Positions 34,906-43,050 of a stretch of 64,000 nucleotides of DNA are shown here, one piece after another. Source of the stretch: Actinomadura rifamycini DSM 43936 (lineage in GTDB: Bacteria; Actinomycetota; Actinomycetes; Streptosporangiales; Streptosporangiaceae); assembly GCF_000425065.1 (NCBI RefSeq), contig NZ_AULB01000026.1:62001-126000 (forward strand), written 5' to 3'. Each line of letters starts with the position of its first letter. Position 1 is the stretch's first letter. A program made the position numbers and the translations under genes. The notes under the pieces were generated by a model, which worked only from the letters and a program-made list of their open reading frames with translations, made no database searches and was not told the origin of the DNA.

Positions 34906-34918
34906 GTCATGGTATGAC
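34906..34918. promoter_or_regulatory. Short palindrome upstream of the GH63 gene
   Basis: GTCAT-GGT-ATGAC is a perfect 5-bp inverted repeat in an AT-richer patch, 63 bp before the hydrolase start. It could bind a regulator, but the arms are short. Confidence 0.3.
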
Positions 34919-34980
34919 CTGAACTTGTAATTTCGTGGCCCGCACAGGAAGTTTTGCCTTTTCAGGCGTTTGGGTCCGGC

Positions 34981-35324
34981 ATGACGACCCTCGCCCTCGG
35001 CGAGAACGTCACCCTCGCCCGCCACCCCGCGATGCTCCGCAACGTCGACGCGCTGATCGGCGTGTTCGTCCGGGTCGGCCTCCCGCTCCCGGACGCCTAC
35101 CGGGCCTGCATGGAGACGATCCGGACGGTCGCGGGCTTCGTCGAGTTCCAGGACGCCCCGCACGACCGCCCGCCCCCCTCGACCCCGCCGACCTGCACGC
35201 GTCGCCCCCGCCTCGGCCGGCCGCCCCCGACGGCGAGGACCTCCCGCACCTGCGCCGCCTCGCCGCCCTCGAACCCGACACACCGGACGTCCTGGTCGAG
35301 TTGATCGCCGCCCGCGCCCGCTGA
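34981..35324 (+). pseudogene. Broken TetR-family regulator (C-terminal domain only, frameshifted)
   Basis: Translation from ATG 34981 gives a TetR_C-type ligand domain (ARHPAMLRNVDALIGVFVRV, then AYRACMETIRTVAGFVEFQD). The frame then runs into proline/threonine-rich nonsense. Shifting frame at the C6 run 35173-35178 restores LDPADLHASPPPRPAAPDGE, then LPHLRRLAALEPDTPDVLVE and a stop at 35322-35324. The N-terminal DNA-binding domain is absent: upstream sequence is non-coding. It is therefore a truncated, frameshifted relic; the frameshift itself could be a sequencing error, the missing HTH not. Confidence 0.7.
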
Positions 35325-35332
35325 GCCGTCCG

Positions 35333-36517
35333 TCAGCGCGCCGCGCGCGAGCGGCCCGCGACGACCGCGACCATGACCGCGGCGGTGGCCCCGCCGAGCA
35401 GCAGCACCGCCGACGGCGACGTGCGGTCCACGACGATGCCGCCGACCAGGGCGCCGGTCGACAGGGTCGCCTGGAACGACGCGGTGAACAGCACCGACGC
35501 GGCTTCCGGCGCGTGCGGGGCGGCCCTGACGAACCACGTCTGCGAGCACACCGGCACGGCGCCGTACCCCAGGCCCCACACCACCAGCAGCGCCACCGCG
35601 CCCGCCTCCCACCTGCCCAGGACGGGAAGCGCGAGCGCGGCCACCGCGATCAGTCCCGCCGCCGTGCCGAACGCGGCGCGCGGACGGCGCGCGACGGCGG
35701 CGCCCGCGACGAAGTTGCCGACGATGCCCGCGGCCCCGAACGCCAGCAGGAACACCGTGACCGATCCCGCGGACACCCGCGTGACCCCCTCCAGGAACGG
35801 CGCCACGTAGGTGTAGGCGCCGAAGTGCGCGAGGACGACCAGCACCGTCGCCGCCAGCGCGAAGCGGCTGCCGCGGGCCGCGCCGCGCAGCGCGTCCAGC
35901 CCGGTGGCCCGCTCCCCGGGCAGCGGCGGCACCAGCACGGCCAGCGCGACGAGCACCGCCGCCGACAGGACGCCCAGCACCGCGAAACTGACCCGCCACC
36001 CGCCCACGCTCCCGATCAGCGTCCCCAGCGGAACCCCGAGCACCGACCCCAGCGGGACCGCCGCGAACACGACGGCCGTCGCCCGGCGCTCGGAGCGCGC
36101 GGGCACCAGCCGTCCGGCCAGGCCCGCGCCGATCGACCAGAACCCGCCGATGACGACGCCGACCAGGACGCGCGACACGAGCATCGCCCAGTACGCGGGT
36201 GCGGCCGCGGCGATGAAGTTCGCCGCCGCCAGCAGGAACATCAGGGCGCACAGCATCGCCCGCCGGTCGACCCGCGCCGTCGCGACGGTGAGCGCGGGGG
36301 CCGCGAGGGCCGCCAGGAACCCGGGCATCGTCATCATCAGCCCGGCCGTGCCGTCGGAGACGGCGAAGCTCGAACCGACGGACGTCAGCAGCCCGATCGG
36401 GAGGATCTCGGTGGTGACGATCGAGAAGATCCCGAGCGTCACCGACAGCACCGCCGGCCACCCGGCCGGCCCCGGCGGCGCGGCCGGACGGCCGCCCGGT
36501 TCGACGAGCGTGGTCAT
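35333..36517 (-). CDS. MFS transporter, DHA1-type
   Basis: A 394-residue, 12-helix major facilitator protein. TTEILPIGLLTSVGSSFAVS in the first helix, LVSRVLVGVVIGGFWSIGAG in helix 4, and VPLGSVLGVPLGTLIGSVGG in helix 5 are typical of the drug:H+ antiporter-1 group that includes AraJ/NepI-like efflux pumps. ATG 36517 (MTTLVEPGGRP) is chosen over 36565 because AGGACGGGG precedes it. It shares the upstream region with the rightward LysE gene. The substrate is unknown. Confidence 0.9.
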   Translation of the reverse strand: MTTLVEPGGRPAAPPGPAGWPAVLSVTLGIFSIVTTEILPIGLLTSVGSSFAVSDGTAGLMMTMPGFLAALAAPALTVATARVDRRAMLCALMFLLAAANFIAAAAPAYWAMLVSRVLVGVVIGGFWSIGAGLAGRLVPARSERRATAVVFAAVPLGSVLGVPLGTLIGSVGGWRVSFAVLGVLSAAVLVALAVLVPPLPGERATGLDALRGAARGSRFALAATVLVVLAHFGAYTYVAPFLEGVTRVSAGSVTVFLLAFGAAGIVGNFVAGAAVARRPRAAFGTAAGLIAVAALALPVLGRWEAGAVALLVVWGLGYGAVPVCSQTWFVRAAPHAPEAASVLFTASFQATLSTGALVGGIVVDRTSPSAVLLLGGATAAVMVAVVAGRSRAAR

Positions 36518-36633
36518 CGCGACCCCGTCCTGTGTCGGTGGAGGTGGACGCCTCCCACCCAACAAGCGCCGCCGCGGAGGGTCTGGCGGGTTCGCGACCT
36601 CAACCGTCCCGCCCGCGATGAGAAGATCAACGG

Positions 36634-37251
36634 ATGCCGGTCGACCCCCACCTGCTCGCCGTGTTCACGGTGACCACGATCGTCGCGCTCGTCACCCCGG
36701 GCCCCGACATGCTGTTCGTCCTCGGCTGCGGCGTGCGCGGCGGCGCCCGCGCGGGCCTGCTGGCCACGCTCGGCGTCATCACCGGCGACGCGCTCTACAT
36801 CGTCGCGGCCACCGCCGGACTCGCCGCGCTCCTGACGGCGTTCCCCGTCGCGTTCACCGTGATCCGCATCGCGGGCGCCGCGTACCTGATCTACCTCGGC
36901 GTCCAGCTGATCCGGAACCGCGGGAGCAACCAGGCCCCCGACGGGACGTCCGGCCGCCGCGCGTTCCTCAACGGCGTCGTGTCCGCGGCGGCCAACCCGC
37001 AGACCTTCACGTTCATGGTCGCCTTCCTCCCGCAGTTCATCGATCCCGCCGCCGGTCCCGTCTGGCTCCAGGTCGCGATCCTCGGCGGCGTCCTGATCAC
37101 CCTCGAGTTCCTCGCGGACGGCACCGTCGGCGTCCTCGCGGGCCGCATCGGCGGCTGGCTCCGCACCCGCGAGACCGTCCGCCGCCGCCTCGACGCGGCC
37201 ACCGGCGGCACGTTCATCGGCCTCGGCGTCACCCTCGCCGCCGAACGCTGA
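36634..37251 (+). CDS. LysE/RhtB-family amino-acid exporter
   Basis: A 205-residue membrane protein with six helices. The family signature VTPGPDMLFVLGCGVRGGAR appears near the N terminus, followed by GVITGDALYIVAATAGLAAL, AGAAYLIYLGVQLIR and the NPQTFTFMVAFLPQFIDP loop typical of RhtB/LysE exporters. It probably exports an amino acid or a toxic analogue. It is divergent from the MFS gene across about 115 bp. Confidence 0.92.
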   Translation: MPVDPHLLAVFTVTTIVALVTPGPDMLFVLGCGVRGGARAGLLATLGVITGDALYIVAATAGLAALLTAFPVAFTVIRIAGAAYLIYLGVQLIRNRGSNQAPDGTSGRRAFLNGVVSAAANPQTFTFMVAFLPQFIDPAAGPVWLQVAILGGVLITLEFLADGTVGVLAGRIGGWLRTRETVRRRLDAATGGTFIGLGVTLAAER

Positions 37252-37489
37252 GCGGCGCGGGCCGTAGGCGACACTGCCGGGAGCGCGGCCTGGACGCCCG
37301 GCTCGAACGCGAGGAACCACGCGTCCCGCACCGGCGGCGCGCCGAGCGCGCCGCCGACCCGACCGCCGCCGGACGATGTGCCTCATGACCGGTTGGGGCG
37401 ACGGCTACCGCCGCGCGCGACTCGAAGCCCTGCACGACGAGGGGAATGAGACCCTGAACGGGAACCGACCGTCCGCCGAGGGAGCCGCC

Positions 37490-37834
37490 ATGCCCATCCG
37501 CCGCGCCATGCCCGATTTCCATACCGAGGCCATGGACGAGAGCCGCGACTTCTACGGCCTCCTCGGCTTCGAGGAGGTCATGAACCACGGCTGGGTGATG
37601 ACGCTCGCCTCCCCGTCCAACCCCACCGCCCAGGTCACCTTCCTGACGCACGACGCGACCGCGCCGGTCGTCCCCGACATGAGCGTCGAGGTGGAGGACG
37701 TGGACGCGGCCTACGCGGCGATGCGCGAGGCCGGCGCGGAGATCGTCCATCCCTTGCAGGACGAGGAGTGGGGCGTCCGCCGCTTCTTCGTCCGCGACCC
37801 CAACGGCCGCGTCATCAACGTCCTGTCCCAGTAA
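37490..37834 (+). CDS. VOC-superfamily (glyoxalase-like) protein
   Basis: A 114-residue protein with the two beta-alpha-beta-beta-beta modules of the VOC fold: AMPDFHTEAMDESRDFYGLL GF in the first and MSVEVEDVDAAYAAMREAGA, then RRFFVRDPNGRVINVLS in the second. One usual metal ligand position (H near the N terminus) is present. Members include antibiotic-resistance and dioxygenase proteins; the reaction cannot be assigned. GAGGGAG precedes ATG 37490; an in-frame ATG at 37376 would add 38 unrelated residues and is rejected. Confidence 0.85.
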   Translation: MPIRRAMPDFHTEAMDESRDFYGLLGFEEVMNHGWVMTLASPSNPTAQVTFLTHDATAPVVPDMSVEVEDVDAAYAAMREAGAEIVHPLQDEEWGVRRFFVRDPNGRVINVLSQ

Positions 37835-37938
37835 CGCCTTCCGCGATCCGAGTGCCGCCGAACAGATCGGCCGATCGCGCCCACCATTGCTCTCCTGGCC
37901 CCCGTCGGCCGTGTGTTCCGGCGTCCCGGAAGGGCGGG

Positions 37939-38208
37939 TCACTTGCCGGTGGTCGCCTTGAGGGTGCCGACGAGCCGCGCCCACTCCCGTCGCCCGAGCA
38001 CGATGACGCCCCCGTCCGGGTCCTTCGAGTCCCGGATGCCGATGATGCCTTCCAGCGAGGCCGCTTCGACGCAGTCCCCGGTGCCGCTGTGAGTGCTCTT
38101 GCGCCAGGTTGCAGGGGCGGGGCCGGCGGCGCCGACTTCTACGCAGTCGTTGTTGCCGCTGTGGCTGCTCTTGCGCCAGTTCGTGCAGGTGAAGTCGTGG
38201 CTGGTCAT
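37939..38208 (-). CDS. DUF397 protein with two DUF397 repeats
   Basis: An 89-residue protein with two copies of the DUF397 motif: NWRKSSHSGNNDCVEVG and TWRKSTHSGTGDCVEAA, followed by IIGIRDSKDPDGGVIVLGRR. DUF397 proteins occur almost only next to XRE-DUF5753 regulators in actinomycetes (as in the WhiJ/AbaA-type loci), and the two probably act as a pair in developmental or secondary-metabolism control. The regulator gene is 16 bp upstream on the same strand. Confidence 0.92.
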   Translation of the reverse strand: MTSHDFTCTNWRKSSHSGNNDCVEVGAAGPAPATWRKSTHSGTGDCVEAASLEGIIGIRDSKDPDGGVIVLGRREWARLVGTLKATTGK

Positions 38209-38224
38209 GCTTGTCCTCCGGGTC

Positions 38225-39070
38225 CTAGGACGAGCCGCTGGCCATCTGGTGGATAAGCCTTGCGGACTTGCTCGTGTTCAAGGCGGAAGCGGTCAGGTGG
38301 TCGAAAACCACGTTACTCCGCTCGGTTTCGGACGGCTTTTCCAAGTAAATCCATCCCATGAAGTGCTCCATGTAAAGCACCTCCGGGTACCTCTTGAAGG
38401 TGAGCAAAGTGAACGGGCCGTCGATCGCGGCGTGAACGCCGGCCTCGAACGGGAGGACCTGGACCGAAACGTTCGCGAGCTCGCCCAGCTCAAGTACTCG
38501 ACGTAGCTGTGCTCGCATGACGGTGGTGTCGCCGACCGACCGGTGCAATGTTGACTCGTCGATCACAAGCCTGGCGTGTAGCGGATTCGTGGACGTTGTG
38601 AGTCGCTCCTGTCGAGCCAGTCGGGCTTCTACCGCGCGTTCGATCTCTTCCGTGGTTCGGGGACGTGCGCCCCGGAAGATCGCGCGTGCGTAGTCCGCCG
38701 TCTGAAGGATCCCTGGAATGAGCTGGGATTGGAAGGTGCGGTAGGTCAGCGCCTCTGACTCGAATGCCAGGTAGTCGCTGAAGCCGGTGCTGAGGACGTC
38801 CTCGTAGCTGTGCCACCAGCCCTTCTTGCGGGCCTCGCGGGCGAGTTGGACGAGCTCGGTGCGCTTGTCGCCAGTGATGCCGTACAGCTCGAGGAGCTCC
38901 ATCACCTCGCCGGAGGTGATCCGCATCTTGGCGTTCTCCATTCGGCTGATCTTGGACTGCTCCCATTCGAGCTCCCGGGCGACCTGGTCGCCGCTGAGTT
39001 TGGCCTCCTGGCGTAGTTTCCGCAGCTCGCGGGCGAGGCGTCGGCCTCGGACGGTGGCGGTGTACGGCAT
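38225..39070 (-). CDS. XRE-family regulator with DUF5753 domain
   Basis: A 281-residue regulator. The HTH is at about 12-65 (LARELRKLRQEAKLSGDQVA, LEWEQSKISRMENAKMR), and the DUF5753 effector domain covers about 100-275 (LAFESEALTYRTFQSQLIPG, LQTADYARAIFRGARPRTTE, ALNTSKSARLIHQMA). Codon use is visibly less GC-biased than in the neighbours, a common trait of this family. It forms a pair with the downstream DUF397 gene and is divergent from an RsbW-like ATPase operon, a typical actinomycete arrangement. Confidence 0.93.
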   Translation of the reverse strand: MPYTATVRGRRLARELRKLRQEAKLSGDQVARELEWEQSKISRMENAKMRITSGEVMELLELYGITGDKRTELVQLAREARKKGWWHSYEDVLSTGFSDYLAFESEALTYRTFQSQLIPGILQTADYARAIFRGARPRTTEEIERAVEARLARQERLTTSTNPLHARLVIDESTLHRSVGDTTVMRAQLRRVLELGELANVSVQVLPFEAGVHAAIDGPFTLLTFKRYPEVLYMEHFMGWIYLEKPSETERSNVVFDHLTASALNTSKSARLIHQMASGSS

Positions 39071-39169
39071 CGCGTCCTCACATTATGCGTCGAAGCACAT
39101 GCGATCAGTCATCATCCTGGAACACTCTGTCACCATACGGCTACGGAGCGGGTGAGGGGTGGGATACGG

Positions 39170-39436
39170 ATGAACGGGCCGCCGGAGACGGTGCGGGAGA
39201 GGCGCGCGGTGCTGCTGGCCTGGCTGGCCGGGCAGCTCAACGGGCGCGGGATCGCGGCGGAGGTGCTGGACGTGGACGGCGTGGGCATCCTGCGCGCACG
39301 CGCCCGGTGCGTCCGGCACGTGGCGTGCGTGCCCGTCCCGCAGCACGACACGTGGGCGTTCGTCTACTCGGGCGGCTGGGTGCTCGTCACCGACCCGCTC
39401 GCGGCGGACACCGTCGGGACGGCGGTGGCGCGGTGA
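39170..39436 (+). CDS. Small hypothetical protein preceding the RsbW-like ATPase
   Basis: An 88-residue protein with a mixed alpha/beta pattern: MNGPPETVRERRAVLLAWLA, NGRGIAAEVLDVDGVGILRA, TWAFVYSGGWVLVTDPLAAD. I do not recognise a family. GTG 39152 is an alternative start six codons upstream. The stop overlaps the ATPase GTG (GTGA), so it is co-translated and may be an antagonist or partner of that ATPase. Confidence 0.7.
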   Translation: MNGPPETVRERRAVLLAWLAGQLNGRGIAAEVLDVDGVGILRARARCVRHVACVPVPQHDTWAFVYSGGWVLVTDPLAADTVGTAVAR

Positions 39437-39834
39437 GCACCCAGGAAAAGGAGATCCGGCTGCCGGGGCTCGCGATCGAGGTGTCGGCGGCGCGCCGGTT
39501 CGTCCGCGACGTCCTCGGCGAGCACCCGGGACGCGCGGACGCCGTCCTGCTCACGTCCGAGATCGGCACGAACGCCATCGAGCACTCGCGCAGTGGCCGT
39601 CCGGGCGGCTCGTTCCTGGTGAACATCCGCTGGACGGTCCGGTGGGTGCGGGCCGCGGTCACCGACGAGGGCGCGCCCGGGGCGCCGTGCCTGCGACGGG
39701 CCGGGACGTCGAAGGAGGGCGGGCGCGGCGTCGCGTTACTGGACGAACTGGCCGTGCGCTGGAGGTTCAGCCGCCGCTCCACGCGCGGCACCGAGGTCTG
39801 GTTCGTGGTCGCGCCCCTGGAAGCCGAGTCGTGA
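39433..39834 (+). CDS. RsbW/SpoIIAB-like ATP-binding protein
   Basis: A 133-residue GHKL ATPase of the HATPase_c_2 type found in anti-sigma factors. Visible motifs are AARRFVRDVLGEH at the start, the N-box LTSEIGTNAIEHSRSG, the strand VRAAVTDEG and the G-box GGRGVALLDELAVRWRF. Many such single-domain proteins accompany XRE-DUF5753/DUF397 loci, and their targets are mostly unknown. The start is GTG inside the previous stop. A 20-base gap leads to the CxxCxGxG gene. Confidence 0.88.
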   Translation: MSTQEKEIRLPGLAIEVSAARRFVRDVLGEHPGRADAVLLTSEIGTNAIEHSRSGRPGGSFLVNIRWTVRWVRAAVTDEGAPGAPCLRRAGTSKEGGRGVALLDELAVRWRFSRRSTRGTEVWFVVAPLEAES

Positions 39835-39854
39835 GCACAAGCGAAGGAGACGCG

Positions 39855-39980
39855 ATGGGCAAGCACGGGAAGAAGCAGGCGTGCGGCGCGTGCGGTGGCA
39901 AGGGATGGGTGAAGGTGAACCTGGACAGCAAGGAGCAGAAGATCACCTGCGGCACCTGCAGCGGAACGGGGCAGGGGTGA
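39855..39980 (+). CDS. 41-residue CxxCxGxG zinc-finger-like protein
   Basis: A very short protein with two CxxCxGxG motifs, ACGACGGKGWVKV and TCGTCSGTGQG, as in the DnaJ zinc-binding region; one zinc could be held by the four cysteines. The start ATG has GAAGGAGACGCG in front, an excellent ribosome site, and the stop overlaps the methyltransferase GTG (GTGA). Strong translation signals and coupling make it a real gene. Its role is unknown; it may be a cofactor or substrate of the methyltransferase. Confidence 0.85.
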   Translation: MGKHGKKQACGACGGKGWVKVNLDSKEQKITCGTCSGTGQG

Positions 39981-40777
39981 GCGGGTTTCCGGGGCTTCCG
40001 CCGGTCGATCGGCGCCTGTTCGTCCCCGAGACGGTCTGGGCGGTGCGGGACGGCCGGTTCGTGCGGCTGTCGCGCGCCGACGAGCCGGACGCGTGGGAAC
40101 GGCTCGTGGCGGCGGACGAGCCGGTCGCGACGCGGCTCAAGGACGGGACGTGGCCGACCTCGTCGACGTCCGGGCCCTCGGTGATGGCCCGGATGATCGG
40201 CGTCCTGCGGTTGGCGCCCGGCATGCGCGTGCTGGAGATCGGCACGGGGACCGGCTACAACGCCGCCTGCCTGGCCGCGCTCGGGGCCGAGGTCGTGTCG
40301 GTCGAGATCGACGGGGAGGCGGCCGAGCACGCCCGGAGGGCGTTGCGCGCCGCGGGCCGTCCGGACGTGGCCGTGATCACCGGGGACGGGGAGGCGGGCG
40401 TCCCGGCGCGGGCGCCGTTCGACCGGGTGCTGGCCACGGCGGCGGCGCACACCGTCCCCTACGCGTGGATCGAGCAGACGAGGCCGGGCGGGCTCGTCGT
40501 GGTGCCGTGGGCGGCGACGTTCCATCCGTCCGGGCCGCTGGCCGTGCTCACTGTGCGGGAGGACGGCACCGCCGAAGGGCGGTTCTCGGTCCCCGTCTGG
40601 TTCATGCCGCTGCACGGGCAGCGGCTCCCGCAGGCGGTGCTGGACGAGACGCAGGAGCGGTGGGAGGCGCGGGGGAGGCCGGACGCCTCCAGGTTCGGGG
40701 TCACGGTGACGCCGGACGGGCAGACGGTGTGGCTCGACGAACCCGGCAATCCGGTCGAGACGCGGCCCGTCTCCTAG
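39977..40777 (+). CDS. PCMT-like (protein-L-isoaspartate) O-methyltransferase
   Basis: A 266-residue SAM-dependent methyltransferase. The segment SGPSVMARMIGVLRLAPGMR, then VLEIGTGTGYNAACLAALGA (SAM motif I), VVSVEID, GDGEAGVPARAPFDRVLATA and PGGLVVVPW follow the L-isoaspartyl O-methyltransferase pattern. Isoaspartate repair is the classic role; some actinomycete homologues modify RiPP precursors instead. It starts at GTG overlapping the 41-residue gene and ends the operon, with a terminator downstream. Confidence 0.88.
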   Translation: MSGFPGLPPVDRRLFVPETVWAVRDGRFVRLSRADEPDAWERLVAADEPVATRLKDGTWPTSSTSGPSVMARMIGVLRLAPGMRVLEIGTGTGYNAACLAALGAEVVSVEIDGEAAEHARRALRAAGRPDVAVITGDGEAGVPARAPFDRVLATAAAHTVPYAWIEQTRPGGLVVVPWAATFHPSGPLAVLTVREDGTAEGRFSVPVWFMPLHGQRLPQAVLDETQERWEARGRPDASRFGVTVTPDGQTVWLDEPGNPVETRPVS

Positions 40778-40814
40778 ACGAGGACCTCGCGGTCGCACGA
40801 AGCCACACCGGGGG

Positions 40815-40849
40815 GGCGGGCGCCGGTTCCCTCGGAACCGGCGCCCGCC
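40815..40849. terminator. Bidirectional terminator
   Basis: GGCGGGCGCCGGTTCC (40815-40830) and GGAACCGGCGCCCGCC (40834-40849) are perfect 16-bp arms with a CTC loop, between the convergent methyltransferase and DUF4132 genes. Confidence 0.7.
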
Positions 40850-40854
40850 GGGGT

Positions 40855-43050
40855 TCAGGACGTGACGCGGGTGAGGTCGGCGATCACCTCGGACGCGACG
40901 ACGGGGTCGAGGTCGCCGAAGGGGATCGTGGTCCCCGAGTGGCGGCCGGACAGGACGATCGCGTCGCGGAAGTCCTGCTCGGCGAACTCCTCCGGGGCGA
41001 TCACGCGGATGCCGGGACTGAAGAACGCCATCACGTGCTTGCCGTCCGGCGTCATCAGCATGACCTGGCGCCGGAAGCCGCCGTCCTCCTTCTCGCCGAG
41101 TTCCCAGCCGCGCGACGTCATGCCCATGATCCGGCGGAAGTCGACGGTCTTGCCGCTGAACCGGGCGAGGCGGGTCGCGCCGCGCTCGTCGTCGGTCAGG
41201 GTGTGGACGGGACGGGCGAGTTGCTCGAACGGTTGCAGGAGTTCGTAGTCGGCGAAGACCTCGCCCCATGGTGCGAGGTCGAAGCGGAGCGGGTGCGGGA
41301 TCGTCACGGACGCGTCGTCGGGCAGGACGAACGCGTTGTCGTGGACGTCGGCGCACGTGCCGTCCTCGGCGACGCGGAAGGTGGTCGCGTCGGCGGCCCA
41401 GACGAGGCGGCGGACGATGTGGCGGAGCAGCGGGTGTTCGGCGAAGATCGTGCGGAACTCGTCAGGGGTCCACGACCGTCCGGTGACCATCGCCCGTTCG
41501 AGGCGCTTGATCTGCTCGGACGCGACCGCCCGGGCCCCCTTCTTCAGTTCGGCGAAGCGCTTGTAAGCGGCGGGTGCCAGCTCCGGGTCGTCCTTGACGC
41601 CCGGCTTCGGCAGGGTCTTGCGGCCCTTGCCCGCTTCATCCGTCACGAACGGTTTGAGGTGCTCGTCGAACCCGACGACGAACGAGCGGCGCCCGTAGTC
41701 GAGCGTCATCGTGCCGTCGACGTCCAGGCCCAAGGGCGGGACGAGCCGGTCGGCGAGCTGCTCGGTGGTGTAGCCGCGCTCCTTCGCGACCCGCTCCAGG
41801 GCCGACTTCGCGAACCGCCGGAGCCGCTTCTGGTCGGCCGCCTTCTCGGAGAGCATCTTCAGGTGCCGCAGCGCGGTGGGCGTCCCGAGGCGGGTGAACA
41901 GGCTCAGCACCTCCGTGCCGCCCCGGTTCCACGTGTCCCACCCGTCCCAGCGCTTGGCGATCGGGGCCATGAGGTCGGCGGCCCGGTCGTCCCCGAACTT
42001 CAGCAGCGCGGTCTCTGCGGCCGGGGACGCCCACCGGTCCGGGTACCGGTCGGCGACGTACAGCGCGTAGGCGAAGTCGGCGAGCGACCCGGGATCGAGC
42101 GCCTCCACGACCGGCTCGATCCCCGGGTAGGACGGCTGGGCCTGCGCGATGGCCAGCAGGGTGATGAAGTGCCGGGTCGCGGACGCGGGCAGCGCCTGCT
42201 CGCGGCCGCGCAGCAGCACCTGCGGCAGCTGCCCGGGGTCGAGCTCAGCAGGGACGTCCGGCAGCGGGTCGGGGTACCGGTCGAGCGGGTCGGTGGTCAG
42301 GGTCGAGATGGCGGCCGCGGCCTCCTCCCCGTAGGACCGCGCCGCCTCCACGATCGCCTCGTGCCCGTGCCGCTGCGCGACGAAGCGGAGCGCCTCCTCG
42401 GCGCGGCGCCGGGTCGGGCCGGGCTTGCGGAGCGCGGCCGGGACGGTCAGCCGCGCGGCGTCGGCCCCGTGCATCTCGTACCAGGCCGTCGCCTGGCGGT
42501 CGTTCGGCCACTCGCCGAACGACTTGACCATGAGCTGGGCGACGGCGGGGTCGAGGAACGGCAGGAGCCCGAAGAACTGCCGGTGCTTCTTCGCCCGGTG
42601 CATGATGAAGCCCAGGGCCGCGAGCCCGTGCCGGGCGGCGGCGCCCTCGTACAGGAGGTGCGAGGGATGCTCGGTCCAGGTGTCCCAGTAGCGCTCGTCC
42701 GCGAGGAGCCTCTCCCCGATCTCCAGGGGCGCCTGCATGATGAGCGCGACGAACGACAGCCGCCGCCGAGGGAGGTCCTCCTCCAGCGCCCCGCCGCTCT
42801 CGAAGATCCCGGCGATCCGCTCCCAGTCGGTGTCGTCGGGCAGCCGCGGCAGCCGCTTCAGTCGTTCGGGGTCGGTCAGCCACTCCTCGCGCACGCCCGG
42901 GGCCCAGCGCACGGCCGTGGGCTCCTTGGGGGCCTTCAGCTTGAGGACGACCGGTTCCGCGGTCCGGGACGCGCGCGCCCACGGCGGGTCGGCGAGCAAG
43001 GGCGGAAGGGCGCTCGCGGGGGCCTCCGGGAGGCGGGGCGTTTCCGTCAT
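40855..43050 (-). CDS. DUF4132 protein, copy C (third in operon)
   Basis: A 731-residue protein. It starts TETPRLPEAPASALPPLLAD, then PPWARASRTAEPVVLK, a pattern shared by all three copies. The middle is helical HEAT-like sequence. The DUF4132 core includes TTEQLADRLVPPLGLDVDG, MTLDYGRRSFVVGFDEHLKP, KTLPKPGVKDDPELAPAAYK and LERAMVTGRSWTPDEF, then LLRHIVRRLVWAAD and PHPLRFD, with a C-terminal region to VVASEVIADL. DUF4132 is known from E. coli YehI/MolR-type proteins, often with a WGR domain, which is absent here. Its biochemical function is unknown. The start overlaps the stop of copy B (ATGA). Confidence 0.88.
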   Translation of the reverse strand: MTETPRLPEAPASALPPLLADPPWARASRTAEPVVLKLKAPKEPTAVRWAPGVREEWLTDPERLKRLPRLPDDTDWERIAGIFESGGALEEDLPRRRLSFVALIMQAPLEIGERLLADERYWDTWTEHPSHLLYEGAAARHGLAALGFIMHRAKKHRQFFGLLPFLDPAVAQLMVKSFGEWPNDRQATAWYEMHGADAARLTVPAALRKPGPTRRRAEEALRFVAQRHGHEAIVEAARSYGEEAAAAISTLTTDPLDRYPDPLPDVPAELDPGQLPQVLLRGREQALPASATRHFITLLAIAQAQPSYPGIEPVVEALDPGSLADFAYALYVADRYPDRWASPAAETALLKFGDDRAADLMAPIAKRWDGWDTWNRGGTEVLSLFTRLGTPTALRHLKMLSEKAADQKRLRRFAKSALERVAKERGYTTEQLADRLVPPLGLDVDGTMTLDYGRRSFVVGFDEHLKPFVTDEAGKGRKTLPKPGVKDDPELAPAAYKRFAELKKGARAVASEQIKRLERAMVTGRSWTPDEFRTIFAEHPLLRHIVRRLVWAADATTFRVAEDGTCADVHDNAFVLPDDASVTIPHPLRFDLAPWGEVFADYELLQPFEQLARPVHTLTDDERGATRLARFSGKTVDFRRIMGMTSRGWELGEKEDGGFRRQVMLMTPDGKHVMAFFSPGIRVIAPEEFAEQDFRDAIVLSGRHSGTTIPFGDLDPVVASEVIADLTRVTS

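Noticed and set aside
37252..37489. Coding extension or separate gene upstream of the VOC protein
   Set aside because: An in-frame ATG at 37376 exists, but the added residues do not fit the fold and a good ribosome site precedes ATG 37490. Nothing else recognisable lies in the gap.
39855..40777. RiPP cluster with the 41-residue protein as precursor
   Set aside because: No cyclase, ATP-grasp ligase, peptidase or transporter is adjacent, and the cysteines form a DnaJ-like zinc pattern. A substrate role is kept only as an alternative.
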